A DNA stretch of 64,000 nt from UMGS1889 sp964540575 (GTDB taxonomy: Bacteria; Bacillota; Clostridia; Oscillospirales; Ruminococcaceae). The position numbers and the translations under genes were made by a program. Each line of letters opens with the position of its first letter. The first letter of the stretch is position 1. Positions 33,178-42,156 of this stretch are shown piece after piece. Location of the stretch: positions 62,001 to 126,000 of the forward strand of contig CAZINI010000004.1 of assembly GCA_964540575.1 (NCBI GenBank), written 5' to 3'. The notes beneath the pieces are model-generated. The model was not told the DNA's origin and did not search any database. It saw only the letters and a list, made by a program, of their open reading frames with translations.

Positions 33178-35151
33178 TCAGTTATCGAATTTGAACTGTG
33201 CCATAAGTCCTTTGAGCATATTTGCCTGTCCCGAAAGCTCTTCGGAGGCGGCGGCTGACTGCTCTGCTGTTGCGGAATTCATCTGGACGACACCGGAGAT
33301 CTGGTCAACGCCTATGGTTATCTGCGTGATGGAATCGGCTGCGTCCTTGGAAGCGGTGTTGATCTTGTCGTTTATCTGTGCGACTGCACCTGCCGCTTCG
33401 GATACGGCGTTCATCTTTTCGACCGCCGATTTTGCAAGCCCTGTGCCGTTTTCGATTGCGGCAACCGTTTCACCGATAAGTACGGTGGTGTTCTGGGCTG
33501 CTTCTGCGGATTTTCCTGCAAGGTTCCTTACCTCGTCGGCAACGACTGCAAAGCCCTTGCCCGCTTCTCCTGCTCTTGCGGCTTCTACGGCTGCGTTAAG
33601 GGCAAGGATATTTGTCTGGAATGCTATATCCTCGATGGTTGCGACGATCTTCTGGATCTCATCGGAGGAAACGCTTATCTTGTTCATTGCCTTTGCAAGC
33701 TCGCTCATAATATCGTTGGCGTTCTGCATAAGTGCTCCTGCGGCGTTGGTCTTGTCGCTGGCTGCTTGGGCGTCCTCGGCATTCTGCTTTATCTGCTTTG
33801 CGATGACTTCGATGGTGGCTGCAAGCTCCTCGATGGACGATGCCTGCTCGGTCGCACCCTGAGATAGTGCCTGTGCACCATCGGACACCTGTTCGGAGCC
33901 AACGGAAACCTCGTCGGCGGCAATGCTTATCCGCTGCATAGTGTCGGAAAGGCTGTCCTTGATATTTCTGAGATAATTAACAAGCTCGCTGTAATCGCCT
34001 ACATAGCAGTTAACGTTCTGCTCGACATCAACGGCAAAATTTCCGTCGGAGATCTCGCTGACTATCCTCATAATATCCCTGAAAATATTGTTAAGCTCAT
34101 TGACAACGGTACGGGTGGCATCGTTGAGAGCCTTGGTTTCGTCCTTGGTATTTACCTCGGGAATGGGAGAGGTAAGGTCGCCCTGAGAGAGCTTGACAAT
34201 ACGGTCGGTGCAGTTGACGATAGGTCCTGTTATCTTTCGTGCGAATATGGTCGATACGATTATTATGACAATAACAGTGGTAAAAACAAGTCCCAGATTG
34301 ATGAACAGTGACGTATAAACGCCGCCCAGAAATTCGTCACGGATAATGTTTATGCCAATGCTCCAGCCGGGCGTTCCGGGGACGGGAGCGTATGCCACCA
34401 TTTCCAGATTGCCGTTGTAGTTATACTTGTCAAAGCCTGTTTCGCCTGCTATCATTTTTGCTTCGACTGCGGCAATATCTTTCAGTGACGGATCGCTCTT
34501 TACAGCCTCCTGATTGTTTTCTCCCACAGCCGTACAGCCTGTATATGCGATGGTGTTGCCCTTTGAATCAAGCAGATAGGAAGTTCCGCCCTCACCTACG
34601 GTTATTTCTCCCATAAGGTCGTCCAGAAATTCGTCGGAGGGGATTATGTATGCAACACCTGCAACCGTTGTGCCGCCTCGTCCGTCCTGCCAAACGGGAC
34701 CCGAGATAACAACGGCGTTTTTGCCTGTGAATTTGCTGTTAAAGATAAAGTCTGAGCAGTAAACTTCGCCCTTTATGGATGCTTTGAAGAAATCCTCTCC
34801 GGAAAGGTCCTCACCTGTAGCAAGATTTCTTCCGTTTGCGTCAAGCAGACCGCAGCCCGAAAGGTTGTATCTGTCGATACGTTCATCTATTATGCTTGCT
34901 CTTATTTCCTCGGACAAATTCTGGTTTGTCAGAGAGGAAATGCAGCCCATCTCGGTTATGGCAGCCTCATAAAATCTCAGCTCCGATTCAACAAGCCGGG
35001 AGGACTCCTCAGCCGTTTCGGACAGAGTCCTTTCCAGTACATCCATTCCCGACTGATAGTTCAGCATGGTGGCGACAGAGCCGATAATGTAGGAGGTCAG
35101 TGCACCCATAAGCAGCATTGCTATCAGTATTTTTCTTTTAATGCTTTTCAT
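33178..35151 (-). CDS. Methyl-accepting chemotaxis protein (dCache type)
   Basis: A 657-aa transducer. One helix at residues 8-28 and another near 280-303 frame an external domain of about 250 residues. This has YNLSGCGLLDANGRNLAT and FISGPVWQDGRGGTTVAGVAYII-type segments typical of dCache ligand domains. HAMP follows, then the signalling domain with the highly conserved hairpin AFQTNILALNAAVEAARAGE and GFAVVADEVRNLAGKSAEAA. No C-terminal CheR-binding pentapeptide is visible. ATG 35151 follows ggggtg; a TTG two codons earlier is less likely. It has its own promoter divergent from trxB. The ligand is unknown. Confidence 0.92.
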   Translation of the reverse strand: MKSIKRKILIAMLLMGALTSYIIGSVATMLNYQSGMDVLERTLSETAEESSRLVESELRFYEAAITEMGCISSLTNQNLSEEIRASIIDERIDRYNLSGCGLLDANGRNLATGEDLSGEDFFKASIKGEVYCSDFIFNSKFTGKNAVVISGPVWQDGRGGTTVAGVAYIIPSDEFLDDLMGEITVGEGGTSYLLDSKGNTIAYTGCTAVGENNQEAVKSDPSLKDIAAVEAKMIAGETGFDKYNYNGNLEMVAYAPVPGTPGWSIGINIIRDEFLGGVYTSLFINLGLVFTTVIVIIIVSTIFARKITGPIVNCTDRIVKLSQGDLTSPIPEVNTKDETKALNDATRTVVNELNNIFRDIMRIVSEISDGNFAVDVEQNVNCYVGDYSELVNYLRNIKDSLSDTMQRISIAADEVSVGSEQVSDGAQALSQGATEQASSIEELAATIEVIAKQIKQNAEDAQAASDKTNAAGALMQNANDIMSELAKAMNKISVSSDEIQKIVATIEDIAFQTNILALNAAVEAARAGEAGKGFAVVADEVRNLAGKSAEAAQNTTVLIGETVAAIENGTGLAKSAVEKMNAVSEAAGAVAQINDKINTASKDAADSITQITIGVDQISGVVQMNSATAEQSAAASEELSGQANMLKGLMAQFKFDN

Positions 35152-35198
35152 TTTCAAACACCCCTATTGACAAAGTAAATCGGTGAATTGTTAAGATA

Positions 35199-35227
35199 AT
35201 TATAACATTCATTTTCCGATAAGTCAA
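35199..35227 (-). promoter_or_regulatory. Promoter of the MCP gene
   Basis: Read on the - strand: TTGACT (35227-35222), a 17-base spacer and TATAAT (35204-35199). Confidence 0.8.
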
Positions 35228-35269
35228 TATGTTAAGGTCAATTTTTTGGGTAATTTGCAAAATTTTTGC

Positions 35270-35298
35270 TTGATGAATTGAGAGTTTTATGGTATAAT
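35270..35298 (+). promoter_or_regulatory. Promoter of trxB
   Basis: TTGATG at 35270-35275, a 17-base spacer and TATAAT at 35293-35298 (TGG before it gives an extended -10). Confidence 0.78.
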
Positions 35299-35334
35299 AT
35301 TAATATATGATTTTAACTAATGAGGACTGATAAA

Positions 35335-36243
35335 ATGTTATATGATACCATAATAATAGGAAGCGGCCCTGCGGGGCTTTCGGCGGCGGTCTATGCAGGA
35401 CGGGCAGCAATGAAATTCATCGTTATCGAGAAGATATATCTCGGAACGGGGCAGATAGCAGAAAGCGAATGCGTGGATAATTATCTCGGACTGCCCGGAA
35501 TAAACGGCTTTGATATGGGCGAAAAATTCAGGAGCCATGCCGAGGAGATGGGTGCTGAATTTGCCGAGGGAGAGGTTTCCGAAATTATCCCCGAGGACGG
35601 GAATTACAGGATAAAGCTGTCGGACGGCGGCAGCTATCTCACAAAAACCGTTGTTTACGCTGCGGGTGCATCTCACAGAAGGCTTGGGATAGCGGGCGAG
35701 GAGGAATTTTCGGGAAAAGGCGTTTCCTACTGTGCCGTATGCGACGGGGCGTTTTACAAGGGAAAGACGGTGGCTGTTATCGGCGGCGGTGATACCGCTC
35801 TCGGAGAAGCTGTGTTCCTTTCAAAGATAGCCGAAAAAGTGTATCTTATCCATCGGCGGGACAGCTTTCGGGCGAATAAGAGCTTGCAGGAAAAGATTTC
35901 GGGAATTGCAAATATCGTCCCCGTAATGAATGCTGTTCCCACCGAGATATTCGGAGATAAAAGGGTCGGGGGGATAGAGATCTCCCGTGACGGAAAGTCC
36001 GAAAAGCTCTCTGTGGACGGCGTTTTTGTCGCTGTGGGAACTGTTCCCAACAGCGAGCCGCTTAAAGGCGTTGCAGAGCTTTCGCCTGAGGGATATGTTA
36101 TTGCGGGGGAGGACTGTGCTTCTTCCGCAAAGGGTATTTTCGCTGCGGGAGATGTCCGCACAAAGCCTCTGCGTCAGGTGATAACCGCTGCTGCGGACGG
36201 TGCCTGCTGCATTTATCGGGCGGAGAAATATCTGGCGGAATAA
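35335..36243 (+). CDS. trxB: Thioredoxin reductase
   Basis: A 302-aa flavoprotein disulfide reductase that reduces thioredoxin with NADPH. IIGSGPAGLSAAVYAGRA binds FAD, SYCAVCDGAFYKG carries the redox CxxC (CAVC in place of the common CATC), VAVIGGGDTALGEA binds NADPH, and GIFAAGDVRTKPLRQVITAAADG is the C-terminal FAD motif. ATG 35335 is chosen because gagga at 35322-35326 precedes it; a start at 35320 would lie over that site. No thioredoxin gene is adjacent. The chain ends normally. Confidence 0.93.
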   Translation: MLYDTIIIGSGPAGLSAAVYAGRAAMKFIVIEKIYLGTGQIAESECVDNYLGLPGINGFDMGEKFRSHAEEMGAEFAEGEVSEIIPEDGNYRIKLSDGGSYLTKTVVYAAGASHRRLGIAGEEEFSGKGVSYCAVCDGAFYKGKTVAVIGGGDTALGEAVFLSKIAEKVYLIHRRDSFRANKSLQEKISGIANIVPVMNAVPTEIFGDKRVGGIEISRDGKSEKLSVDGVFVAVGTVPNSEPLKGVAELSPEGYVIAGEDCASSAKGIFAAGDVRTKPLRQVITAAADGACCIYRAEKYLAE

Positions 36244-36246
36244 GCG

Positions 36247-36293
36247 TTGCGGCGGGCGGGACGGAGAGTGTTCGGTTATAGTCCCGCCGCCGT
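36247..36293. terminator. GC-rich hairpin after trxB
   Basis: A gcggcggg...cggg run pairs with cccgccgccg around a 20-base loop. No T run follows, so it may slow or protect RNA rather than end transcription. Confidence 0.4.
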
Positions 36294-36345
36294 ATGTGCA
36301 TAATATAGATTTAATAATAGCATATATTTATTCTGAATTTTTGCA

Positions 36346-36374
36346 TTGAAATATTCGGTGCAATATGTTATAAT
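36346..36374 (+). promoter_or_regulatory. Promoter of the GGDEF gene
   Basis: TTGAAA at 36346-36351, a 17-base spacer and TATAAT at 36369-36374. Confidence 0.78.
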
Positions 36375-36415
36375 ACTTTTATGATTGTTACTTTGTCAGA
36401 AGGACTGATCTTACA

Positions 36416-37735
36416 ATGAAATTAAACAGTATTCAGAATATTTTAGACCCTGATATTTCATCGGCGGACGCTCTTGATTTTCTGATCGATCAGGGGCATA
36501 TCAACATTGCCGTTATTGATCTGTCGAAGGATTATGCTATAATGTATGCAAGCAAGACGTTTATTTCCGAAGCATCTATAGTTCCCGGCGAGTTAAAAAA
36601 ATGCCTTGGAGAGGGTCTTCACGGTATCCACCCCGATGATATTGAAAAAGTACGGGATTCTCTGCATAAAGCACTTGAAAAGGAGATAACTGTTGATATA
36701 AGGCGTATTTCCGAAAAAAGCGGAGCTGTGATATGGCTGAGATGCAAGGCGTTCCCCGCTAGCTTTGCTAAAAACAAGAACGCTGTCGCTGTCATTATCC
36801 GCAACATCACTGCCGATGTTACCATTGAAGAGGATATGCGGTGCAGGAATGAAAGATACAAAATATACGAAATAACTACCCCCGCTGTGCTGTTTGAATA
36901 CAATCCTTCGGAGGACATAATGATCTTCTCGTCCAACAGCGGCAGCGGTATCACCCAGACGGTGCTTACCGAATATATGGATAAATTCAAGACCTCGCCC
37001 CTTGTCCACCCCGAGGACAGAGATAGGTTCATTGCCGCACTGCTCTCCGCCTGCGATGCTCCGGTCACTGCTACCCTTGAATACCGCAGCATGGTCACCG
37101 GCGGAAACTATAAGTGGTGCAGAACATATTACTCCAGCACAGCAGACGATTCGGGCAAGGTTACCGCCGTTTTCGGACGCATTCAGGATATAAGCACCGA
37201 GTTTGCTCAGAACAGGGAGCTTATCAGAAAAGCGGAGCTTGATCCGCTGACGGGTCTTTACAACAAGACTTCCTTTGAGAGCCATGTCAAGTCGGCGATG
37301 GATAAAGTAAGAGAGAGTGAAAAGATGTTTTTCGCTGTTGCCGATATTGACGATTTCAAGCAGTTCAATGACCGTTACGGTCACAGCACCGGAGATAAGG
37401 TGCTGACGGTCATATCCTCGCTTATGGAAAATTTCTTCTCCGGAGAGATCACGGGAAGATTTGGCGGTGACGAGTTTATGATGTTCACTGCTGCATCCGA
37501 CCTGAGCAGTGCTTGTGAGAAGCTTTCAAAGCTTGCAGACAAAGCACATATTGAGATAGGCAAAGATGATATACAAATAAAGCTCAGCATTGGAGCAGTT
37601 ATTACTTCCGACAAATCGGTTTCTTTTGAACAGTTATTTGAATCGGCGGATAAAGTGATGTATAAGGCAAAAAACAACGGTAAAAACGCTGTCATCGTTG
37701 AGAACGATGAGAGAATTCAAACAATCAATAATTAG
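36416..37735 (+). CDS. PAS-PAS-GGDEF diguanylate cyclase
   Basis: A 439-aa soluble protein. Two PAS-like sensor domains lie at about 25-135 (GIHPDDIEKVRDSL, GAVIWLRCKAFP) and 145-265 (PLVHPEDRDRFIAALL, YKWCRTYYSS). The cyclase domain follows: DPLTGLYNKTSFE, FFAVADIDDFKQFNDRYGHSTGDKVL and GRFGGDEFMMF with the intact GGDEF active site. It should make cyclic di-GMP in response to a cytosolic signal. An RxxD inhibitory site before GGDEF is not obvious. Its promoter is close to consensus, and a hairpin array begins directly after the stop codon. Confidence 0.92.
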   Translation: MKLNSIQNILDPDISSADALDFLIDQGHINIAVIDLSKDYAIMYASKTFISEASIVPGELKKCLGEGLHGIHPDDIEKVRDSLHKALEKEITVDIRRISEKSGAVIWLRCKAFPASFAKNKNAVAVIIRNITADVTIEEDMRCRNERYKIYEITTPAVLFEYNPSEDIMIFSSNSGSGITQTVLTEYMDKFKTSPLVHPEDRDRFIAALLSACDAPVTATLEYRSMVTGGNYKWCRTYYSSTADDSGKVTAVFGRIQDISTEFAQNRELIRKAELDPLTGLYNKTSFESHVKSAMDKVRESEKMFFAVADIDDFKQFNDRYGHSTGDKVLTVISSLMENFFSGEITGRFGGDEFMMFTAASDLSSACEKLSKLADKAHIEIGKDDIQIKLSIGAVITSDKSVSFEQLFESADKVMYKAKNNGKNAVIVENDERIQTINN

Positions 37736-37736
37736 T

Positions 37737-37890
37737 GCGTACTACCTGATTGACGTCTGCTTTTGCCGCCGCTAACGGGCGGCAAGGTGCAAGGATTTTT
37801 TGGCTAAATCGCCAAAAAATCCTTGCACCCAACAACTGAAAAAGTGCTCCGAAGCAAAGCTTCTACACACTTTTTCAGTTGTTGAGCAGA
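37737..37890 (+). repeat. Array of three perfect hairpins after the GGDEF gene
   Basis: Starts tgcgtactacctgattgacg, like the copy at 8477. Hairpins: ttgccgcc/ggcggcaa (37763-37785), an 18-bp stem gtgcaaggattttttggc and its complement (37787-37828), and a 17-bp stem caacaactgaaaaagtg and its complement (37830-37884). gtctgc near 37755 can also pair with gcagac at 37886-37891, enclosing the whole array. Confidence 0.75.
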
Positions 37891-37903
37891 CATTAATTAA
37901 ACA

Positions 37904-37938
37904 AAATGCCGGGCTGATATTTCAGCTCGGCATTTTTC
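37904..37938 (+). terminator. Terminator upstream of the 38030 gene
   Basis: aaatgccgggctga pairs with tcagctcggcattt around tatt (14 bp with one G-U pair), followed by Ts. Confidence 0.8.
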
Positions 37939-37944
37939 GTATTA

Positions 37945-37973
37945 TTGACAAAATATAGTATTGACGATATAAT
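37945..37973 (+). promoter_or_regulatory. Promoter of the 374-aa protein and STAND-kinase genes
   Basis: TTGACA at 37945-37950, a 17-base spacer and TATAAT at 37968-37973, full consensus. Confidence 0.85.
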
Positions 37974-38029
37974 GGAAAATAGTGTTCAATACAGTCTGAA
38001 ATATAAAATCAATGCAGAGGTGAATTTCT

Positions 38030-39154
38030 ATGAGCAAAAAAATGTCAGAGATCGCTCGTGATGAATACACGGAATACATATACGATCAAACCTGCTTCGG
38101 AGTGCCTGTTATGCCCGATACTGCCGATGATGTCACAGAGGGCATTGAACGTGCGATGGAGCTTGAAGCCCGTCCCGTGTTTTTGGAGGGACTGTCTGCA
38201 CGGCTTACTCAGCTTGGTGCAGACTGCACTTGCAATGATGCGGATATTATGCTTGCAGAGGTCAAACGGCGGTACAAGACTGTTTTGGGCAAGCCCTGTC
38301 CACGCACTGTTCAGGAATGGATAAAAGGCACTATCCCGGGTATTACAAATCGGCTGAATAACTATGATTTGTGTTATGCCCTTGAAATGGATCTTATGCA
38401 GACAGCTGTTTTCTTCCGGAAGCATTTCCTGACGCTGCCGTTCAATGTGAAAAGCAAGGTCGATGCGGTGTTTCTTTACTGTCTGAACCGCAAAAAGCCT
38501 TATGCCGATGTACAGAGAATGCTTGACGGCACACAAGGCTTTGTATCTCAGGAAAATGCCCATACTGCCACTTCCCGTATATTTTCCGAGATCATGAGCA
38601 TAGACGATGATGAGAAGTTTTTACGCTATCTTTCGGAGCATTGCTATGATAATGAGCAGCAGTTTCAGCTTGCCCGAAGCATTATCAACAGGGAAATTGA
38701 CAGTGTAAAGAAGATTATATTGAAATATGATTACGATAAAATAATTTCACCCGACAGGCTCAACAGCATGACTATCGAAGCGTTGCTCGGCTATCGGTAT
38801 CAGAGCCGTGATAAAGGTGTGACAGTCAAAAATCTTCCGAAACGCTTTACCGAGTCGCTCCCGAATGATGTGACTCTTGGCAGGATAATCAACGGCGACA
38901 GCATTTCCTATGAGGTGCTGCGTAAAACGCTGATGCTTCTGAAATTTTACAACTTCTACATTGAAGCCAAAAACACCGACCGCAACACCATCTGCGGCAA
39001 CCTTATGGATTTCTATGACGAGCTGAATAATACGCTTTTCTCCTGCGGATTTGCACGGCTGTATGTCCGTCACCCGTTTGATTGTTTGCTTTTGTATTGT
39101 GCAAATTCATATGACCCGATACTTACTCTGCACCTTGTCAACGAGCGGAATTGA
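38030..39154 (+). CDS. Protein of unknown function with HTH-like helical segments
   Basis: A 374-aa soluble protein I cannot place in a named family. Residues 92-165 look like a helix-turn-helix followed by helices (TVQEWIKGTIPGITNRL, ALEMDLMQTAVFFRKHFLTL, KVDAVFLYCLNRKKPYADVQ). This stretch can be aligned with the C-terminal part of the macro protein at 48211, whose ALELDISETQKLLEKAGYTL and KFDVIIKFFIENRIYNI fall in the same order. A second helical block (about 290-345) ends RLYVRHPFDCLLLYCAN. It has a consensus promoter, gaggtg before ATG 38030, and lies 56 bases before the kinase-STAND gene. Likely a regulator or adaptor for it. Confidence 0.7.
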   Translation: MSKKMSEIARDEYTEYIYDQTCFGVPVMPDTADDVTEGIERAMELEARPVFLEGLSARLTQLGADCTCNDADIMLAEVKRRYKTVLGKPCPRTVQEWIKGTIPGITNRLNNYDLCYALEMDLMQTAVFFRKHFLTLPFNVKSKVDAVFLYCLNRKKPYADVQRMLDGTQGFVSQENAHTATSRIFSEIMSIDDDEKFLRYLSEHCYDNEQQFQLARSIINREIDSVKKIILKYDYDKIISPDRLNSMTIEALLGYRYQSRDKGVTVKNLPKRFTESLPNDVTLGRIINGDSISYEVLRKTLMLLKFYNFYIEAKNTDRNTICGNLMDFYDELNNTLFSCGFARLYVRHPFDCLLLYCANSYDPILTLHLVNERN

Positions 39155-39210
39155 TTTTTATATTTGCTCTATGAAATTGGTGTACAATTACAGGAAAGGA
39201 GGTCGGTATT

Positions 39211-41934
39211 ATGTTACCCGACGGATATGTGCTGAATGCCGAGGGCAGGCGGTACACGGTTATCGGTATGCTGGGCAGGGGTGCGAACGCTGTTGCATAT
39301 CTTGCGGAATGTCATCAAAACAATTTGACGGCAAAGTGCATTTTGAAAGAATATTCTCCGATTGATACAGACGATCTCGACGGCGGCAAAAGGCGTTTTA
39401 TTGATTCGGGCAGACGGCAGAATGCCATAAGGCAGCTTTCTGTGCTGAACAATCAGACCCCGCCCGTTAGCCGCATTTTTGAAGCGAACGGCACGGCATA
39501 CATTGAGGTCGCTTGCTATAACGGCACTACGCTTGACAGGCTCGATACGCTGACATTGCCGCAATATATGGATATTTGCCGTACGATAGCAAAAACTGTG
39601 GAATATTATCATGCTTCGGGTCAGCTGTGTCTTGACCTGAAGCCCGAGAATATTTTTGTTATGCAGAACGCCCCCGATGATACGGTCACTCAGCTGGTGG
39701 AATTTATCGATTTTGACGCTGTTCGTTCGGCGGGCGTGACGGCGGACAATGGCATTTCCTACACAAGAGATTGGGCTGCACCCGAACTGCTTGACCCATA
39801 TGCGGCGGCGAAAATCGGCAAAACGGCAGATATTTACACGGTGGGCGAGATAGTGTTTTATCTTCTTTTCGGCAGACATTCGGAAGAGAGCGAGCATCGT
39901 GGGTTTTCCGAATATCCTTTTGATGAGTGCAGGCGGGACTATCGGAGATATACGGCTCGTCCCGACATTCGGGGGATATTTACAAGGATCTTCCGTGGGA
40001 CCATACGCTCATCTGCGAGTAACCGTTTCAAGGATATTGGAGAGATAACAAAACTGCTTGAACAGCTTGTCACGGAGCTGTATCGGAAGGACTATATTAT
40101 CCCTGTTCTGCCCTCTGTATCGCCCGATTTTGTTGGCAGGGACAGGGAGCTGAAAGACATTTCGGAGAGCCTGAAAAGCAATCCCGTGCTGTTTCTCACG
40201 GGTATAGGCGGCATTGGCAAGAGCACACTTGTGCGGAATTTTATTTACAGAAATAAAGCGGAATATGATGCGATAGTCTATCTTGAATTTGACGGTGATT
40301 TTAAGCATACCTTTGCAGACGATATGCAATTGCAGATAAGCACTGTTTCAAGGCAGGACGGTGAATCTTTCGAAGAATATTTTGCCCGTAAATTATCCCA
40401 TTTTAAGCGGATATGCACTGACAAGCGTGTGCTTTTCATAATTGACAATTTTTCGGGCAAGGTCACAAAAGACCTGAGCCGAATCATTGACAGCGGTTAT
40501 GATACGATAATCGTCACCCGAAATCAGCCGCCGAAAAACAGCTTTGCGTTTATGGAGATCGGAGCAATATCGGACAGGTCGGATATATTCAGGCTGATAA
40601 CGCTGAACCTTGGCAGACCTTTAACAAAGGCTGAACGGCTTTGTTTTGACGAAATTACGGCAGTTGTGCAGGGACATACTCTCGTTATTGAGCTTATCGC
40701 ACGGCAGACAGCGGCAGGCAGACTTGACATTCACACGGCTTTACGTCTTATCAAGGAAAATGGATTTTCACGTTTTTCCGATGAAAAAGTGGGCAATTAC
40801 AAGGACGGCGAGGAAGTTTACGATACGCTTTCCGCTATTATTTCGGCATTGTTTGACGCAAGCGGTATGAGTGCAGATGAACGGCTTGCAATGAAAATTT
40901 TGTCCCTGCTTGATGTGCGTGGGCTGGAAACAAGCCTTATCCGCAAGCTGTTTCCCGACATTTCGGAGGAAGTGATAATGTCACTTCATCGGCAGGGCTG
41001 GCTTTATTCGGACGCTAAGGTGCGTGTTCACTCGGTTATTGCAGAAACTGTGCGTAGTTGGTCTTGGTATTCGGACGATATTTCCGTTATGGAATATCAC
41101 AGTAAAATTATTGACATTTATTCGGGAATGGCGAATGATGTTCATATCCGAAATGTACTGCGTGAAGCGGAGCTTTACAGAGATAGGCACCCACGGCATA
41201 TTATCACGGCTATGTATTGGGATATGGCGGGCAGTTACTATGACACGCTGTTAAACGGAAATTATATGCCGTGCTGCGAACAGGAAGCGGAACTATTGCG
41301 GAAAATGACAGATGCAATGGATAAAGCGATAGAGAATATGGAGCTGTCCGAGGACAGCCGCAGGACAAAATATTTGGCAAAATATTATCTGTCATTGGCG
41401 GGCATTTTGATAAGAAGTATTCCCGAATATTATGACAAAGCCGCCGAGCTGCTTGACAGGGCAAATAAGCTGATAGATGCCAACGAGCCTCAGTACAGCG
41501 ATGAACGCTGTTATTACTGCATGGTTTCGGCTTGGTATTTTACGCTTGCAGAGCCTGATATTGTTCGGACGAAAGCGTTGACCGAAAGGGCGGAGAGCAT
41601 TGCAGAAAAGGTATTTCCCACCGACTTGGAGATAATTGACATTATCCATATCCCGACGGCAAACTGTTATTTTTATCATAACGATTTTCAATCGGCGGCG
41701 AAAAAGCTTGAAGAAGCAGTGAAACTGTGCAGGCGGCATTTCGATATGCTGCCGTATGCTGACAAGCAGGCGGAGCTTATGAATTGTTTGCTTGATGTGT
41801 ATATGGAATTGCGTGATACGGCAAAGTGCCGTGAGCTGATAGCGGAAATAGATCATATCAATGAAACATACAAGGAACAGGGAATTTACAGAGAGGTTGA
41901 CCCCGAAATTAGAGAAATACTAAACACTCATTAA
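39211..41934 (+). CDS. Ser/Thr protein kinase fused to STAND NTPase and TPR repeats
   Basis: A 907-aa multidomain protein. Residues 12-290 are a eukaryote-type kinase: GMLGRGANAVAY glycine loop, Lys46 in CILKEY, LCLDLKPEN (Asp142, Asn147), FIDFD in place of DFG, and WAAPELL. Residues 306-520 are an NB-ARC-like NTPase: FVGRDRELKDI, Walker A GIGGIGKSTL, Walker B RVLFIIDNF and IVTRN. A winged-helix region follows (about 540-620), then helical TPR-like repeats to the end. Such STAND proteins oligomerise on sensing a trigger; many act in phage defence or signalling. The last residues LNTH and the stop are supplied by a repeat element at 41918. aaaggagg precedes ATG 39211. Confidence 0.88.
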   Translation: MLPDGYVLNAEGRRYTVIGMLGRGANAVAYLAECHQNNLTAKCILKEYSPIDTDDLDGGKRRFIDSGRRQNAIRQLSVLNNQTPPVSRIFEANGTAYIEVACYNGTTLDRLDTLTLPQYMDICRTIAKTVEYYHASGQLCLDLKPENIFVMQNAPDDTVTQLVEFIDFDAVRSAGVTADNGISYTRDWAAPELLDPYAAAKIGKTADIYTVGEIVFYLLFGRHSEESEHRGFSEYPFDECRRDYRRYTARPDIRGIFTRIFRGTIRSSASNRFKDIGEITKLLEQLVTELYRKDYIIPVLPSVSPDFVGRDRELKDISESLKSNPVLFLTGIGGIGKSTLVRNFIYRNKAEYDAIVYLEFDGDFKHTFADDMQLQISTVSRQDGESFEEYFARKLSHFKRICTDKRVLFIIDNFSGKVTKDLSRIIDSGYDTIIVTRNQPPKNSFAFMEIGAISDRSDIFRLITLNLGRPLTKAERLCFDEITAVVQGHTLVIELIARQTAAGRLDIHTALRLIKENGFSRFSDEKVGNYKDGEEVYDTLSAIISALFDASGMSADERLAMKILSLLDVRGLETSLIRKLFPDISEEVIMSLHRQGWLYSDAKVRVHSVIAETVRSWSWYSDDISVMEYHSKIIDIYSGMANDVHIRNVLREAELYRDRHPRHIITAMYWDMAGSYYDTLLNGNYMPCCEQEAELLRKMTDAMDKAIENMELSEDSRRTKYLAKYYLSLAGILIRSIPEYYDKAAELLDRANKLIDANEPQYSDERCYYCMVSAWYFTLAEPDIVRTKALTERAESIAEKVFPTDLEIIDIIHIPTANCYFYHNDFQSAAKKLEEAVKLCRRHFDMLPYADKQAELMNCLLDVYMELRDTAKCRELIAEIDHINETYKEQGIYREVDPEIREILNTH

Positions 41935-42037
41935 TCACGGGAATCTCTCGGCGTAAAAAACCATATATGCAAAACTCTTTTCACAGTTTACGTTTTTTAC
42001 GCCGATTTCTTCTCCGTGATTTAAATGGTGTTTATTA
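41918..42037. mobile_element. TACTAA repeat, family 1, copy A
   Basis: Begins TACTAAACACTCATTAATCA and ends near AAATGGTGTTTATTA, with inner CGGGAATCTCTCGGC and GCCGATTTCTTCTCCG blocks and a middle stem cgtaaaaaac/gttttttacg. It joins the STAND gene: codons ATA CTA AAC ACT CAT TAA come from it. Confidence 0.75.
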
Positions 42038-42156
42038 TAAAGCAGGTTCGTAAGAGCCTGTTTTTTTGTTTTGGAATTCATTTTTATAATATCCGAAATT
42101 ATTGTGATAAACTGTAAACAGCAAAATTACAGAAATAACAACTATGGAGGAAAGCT

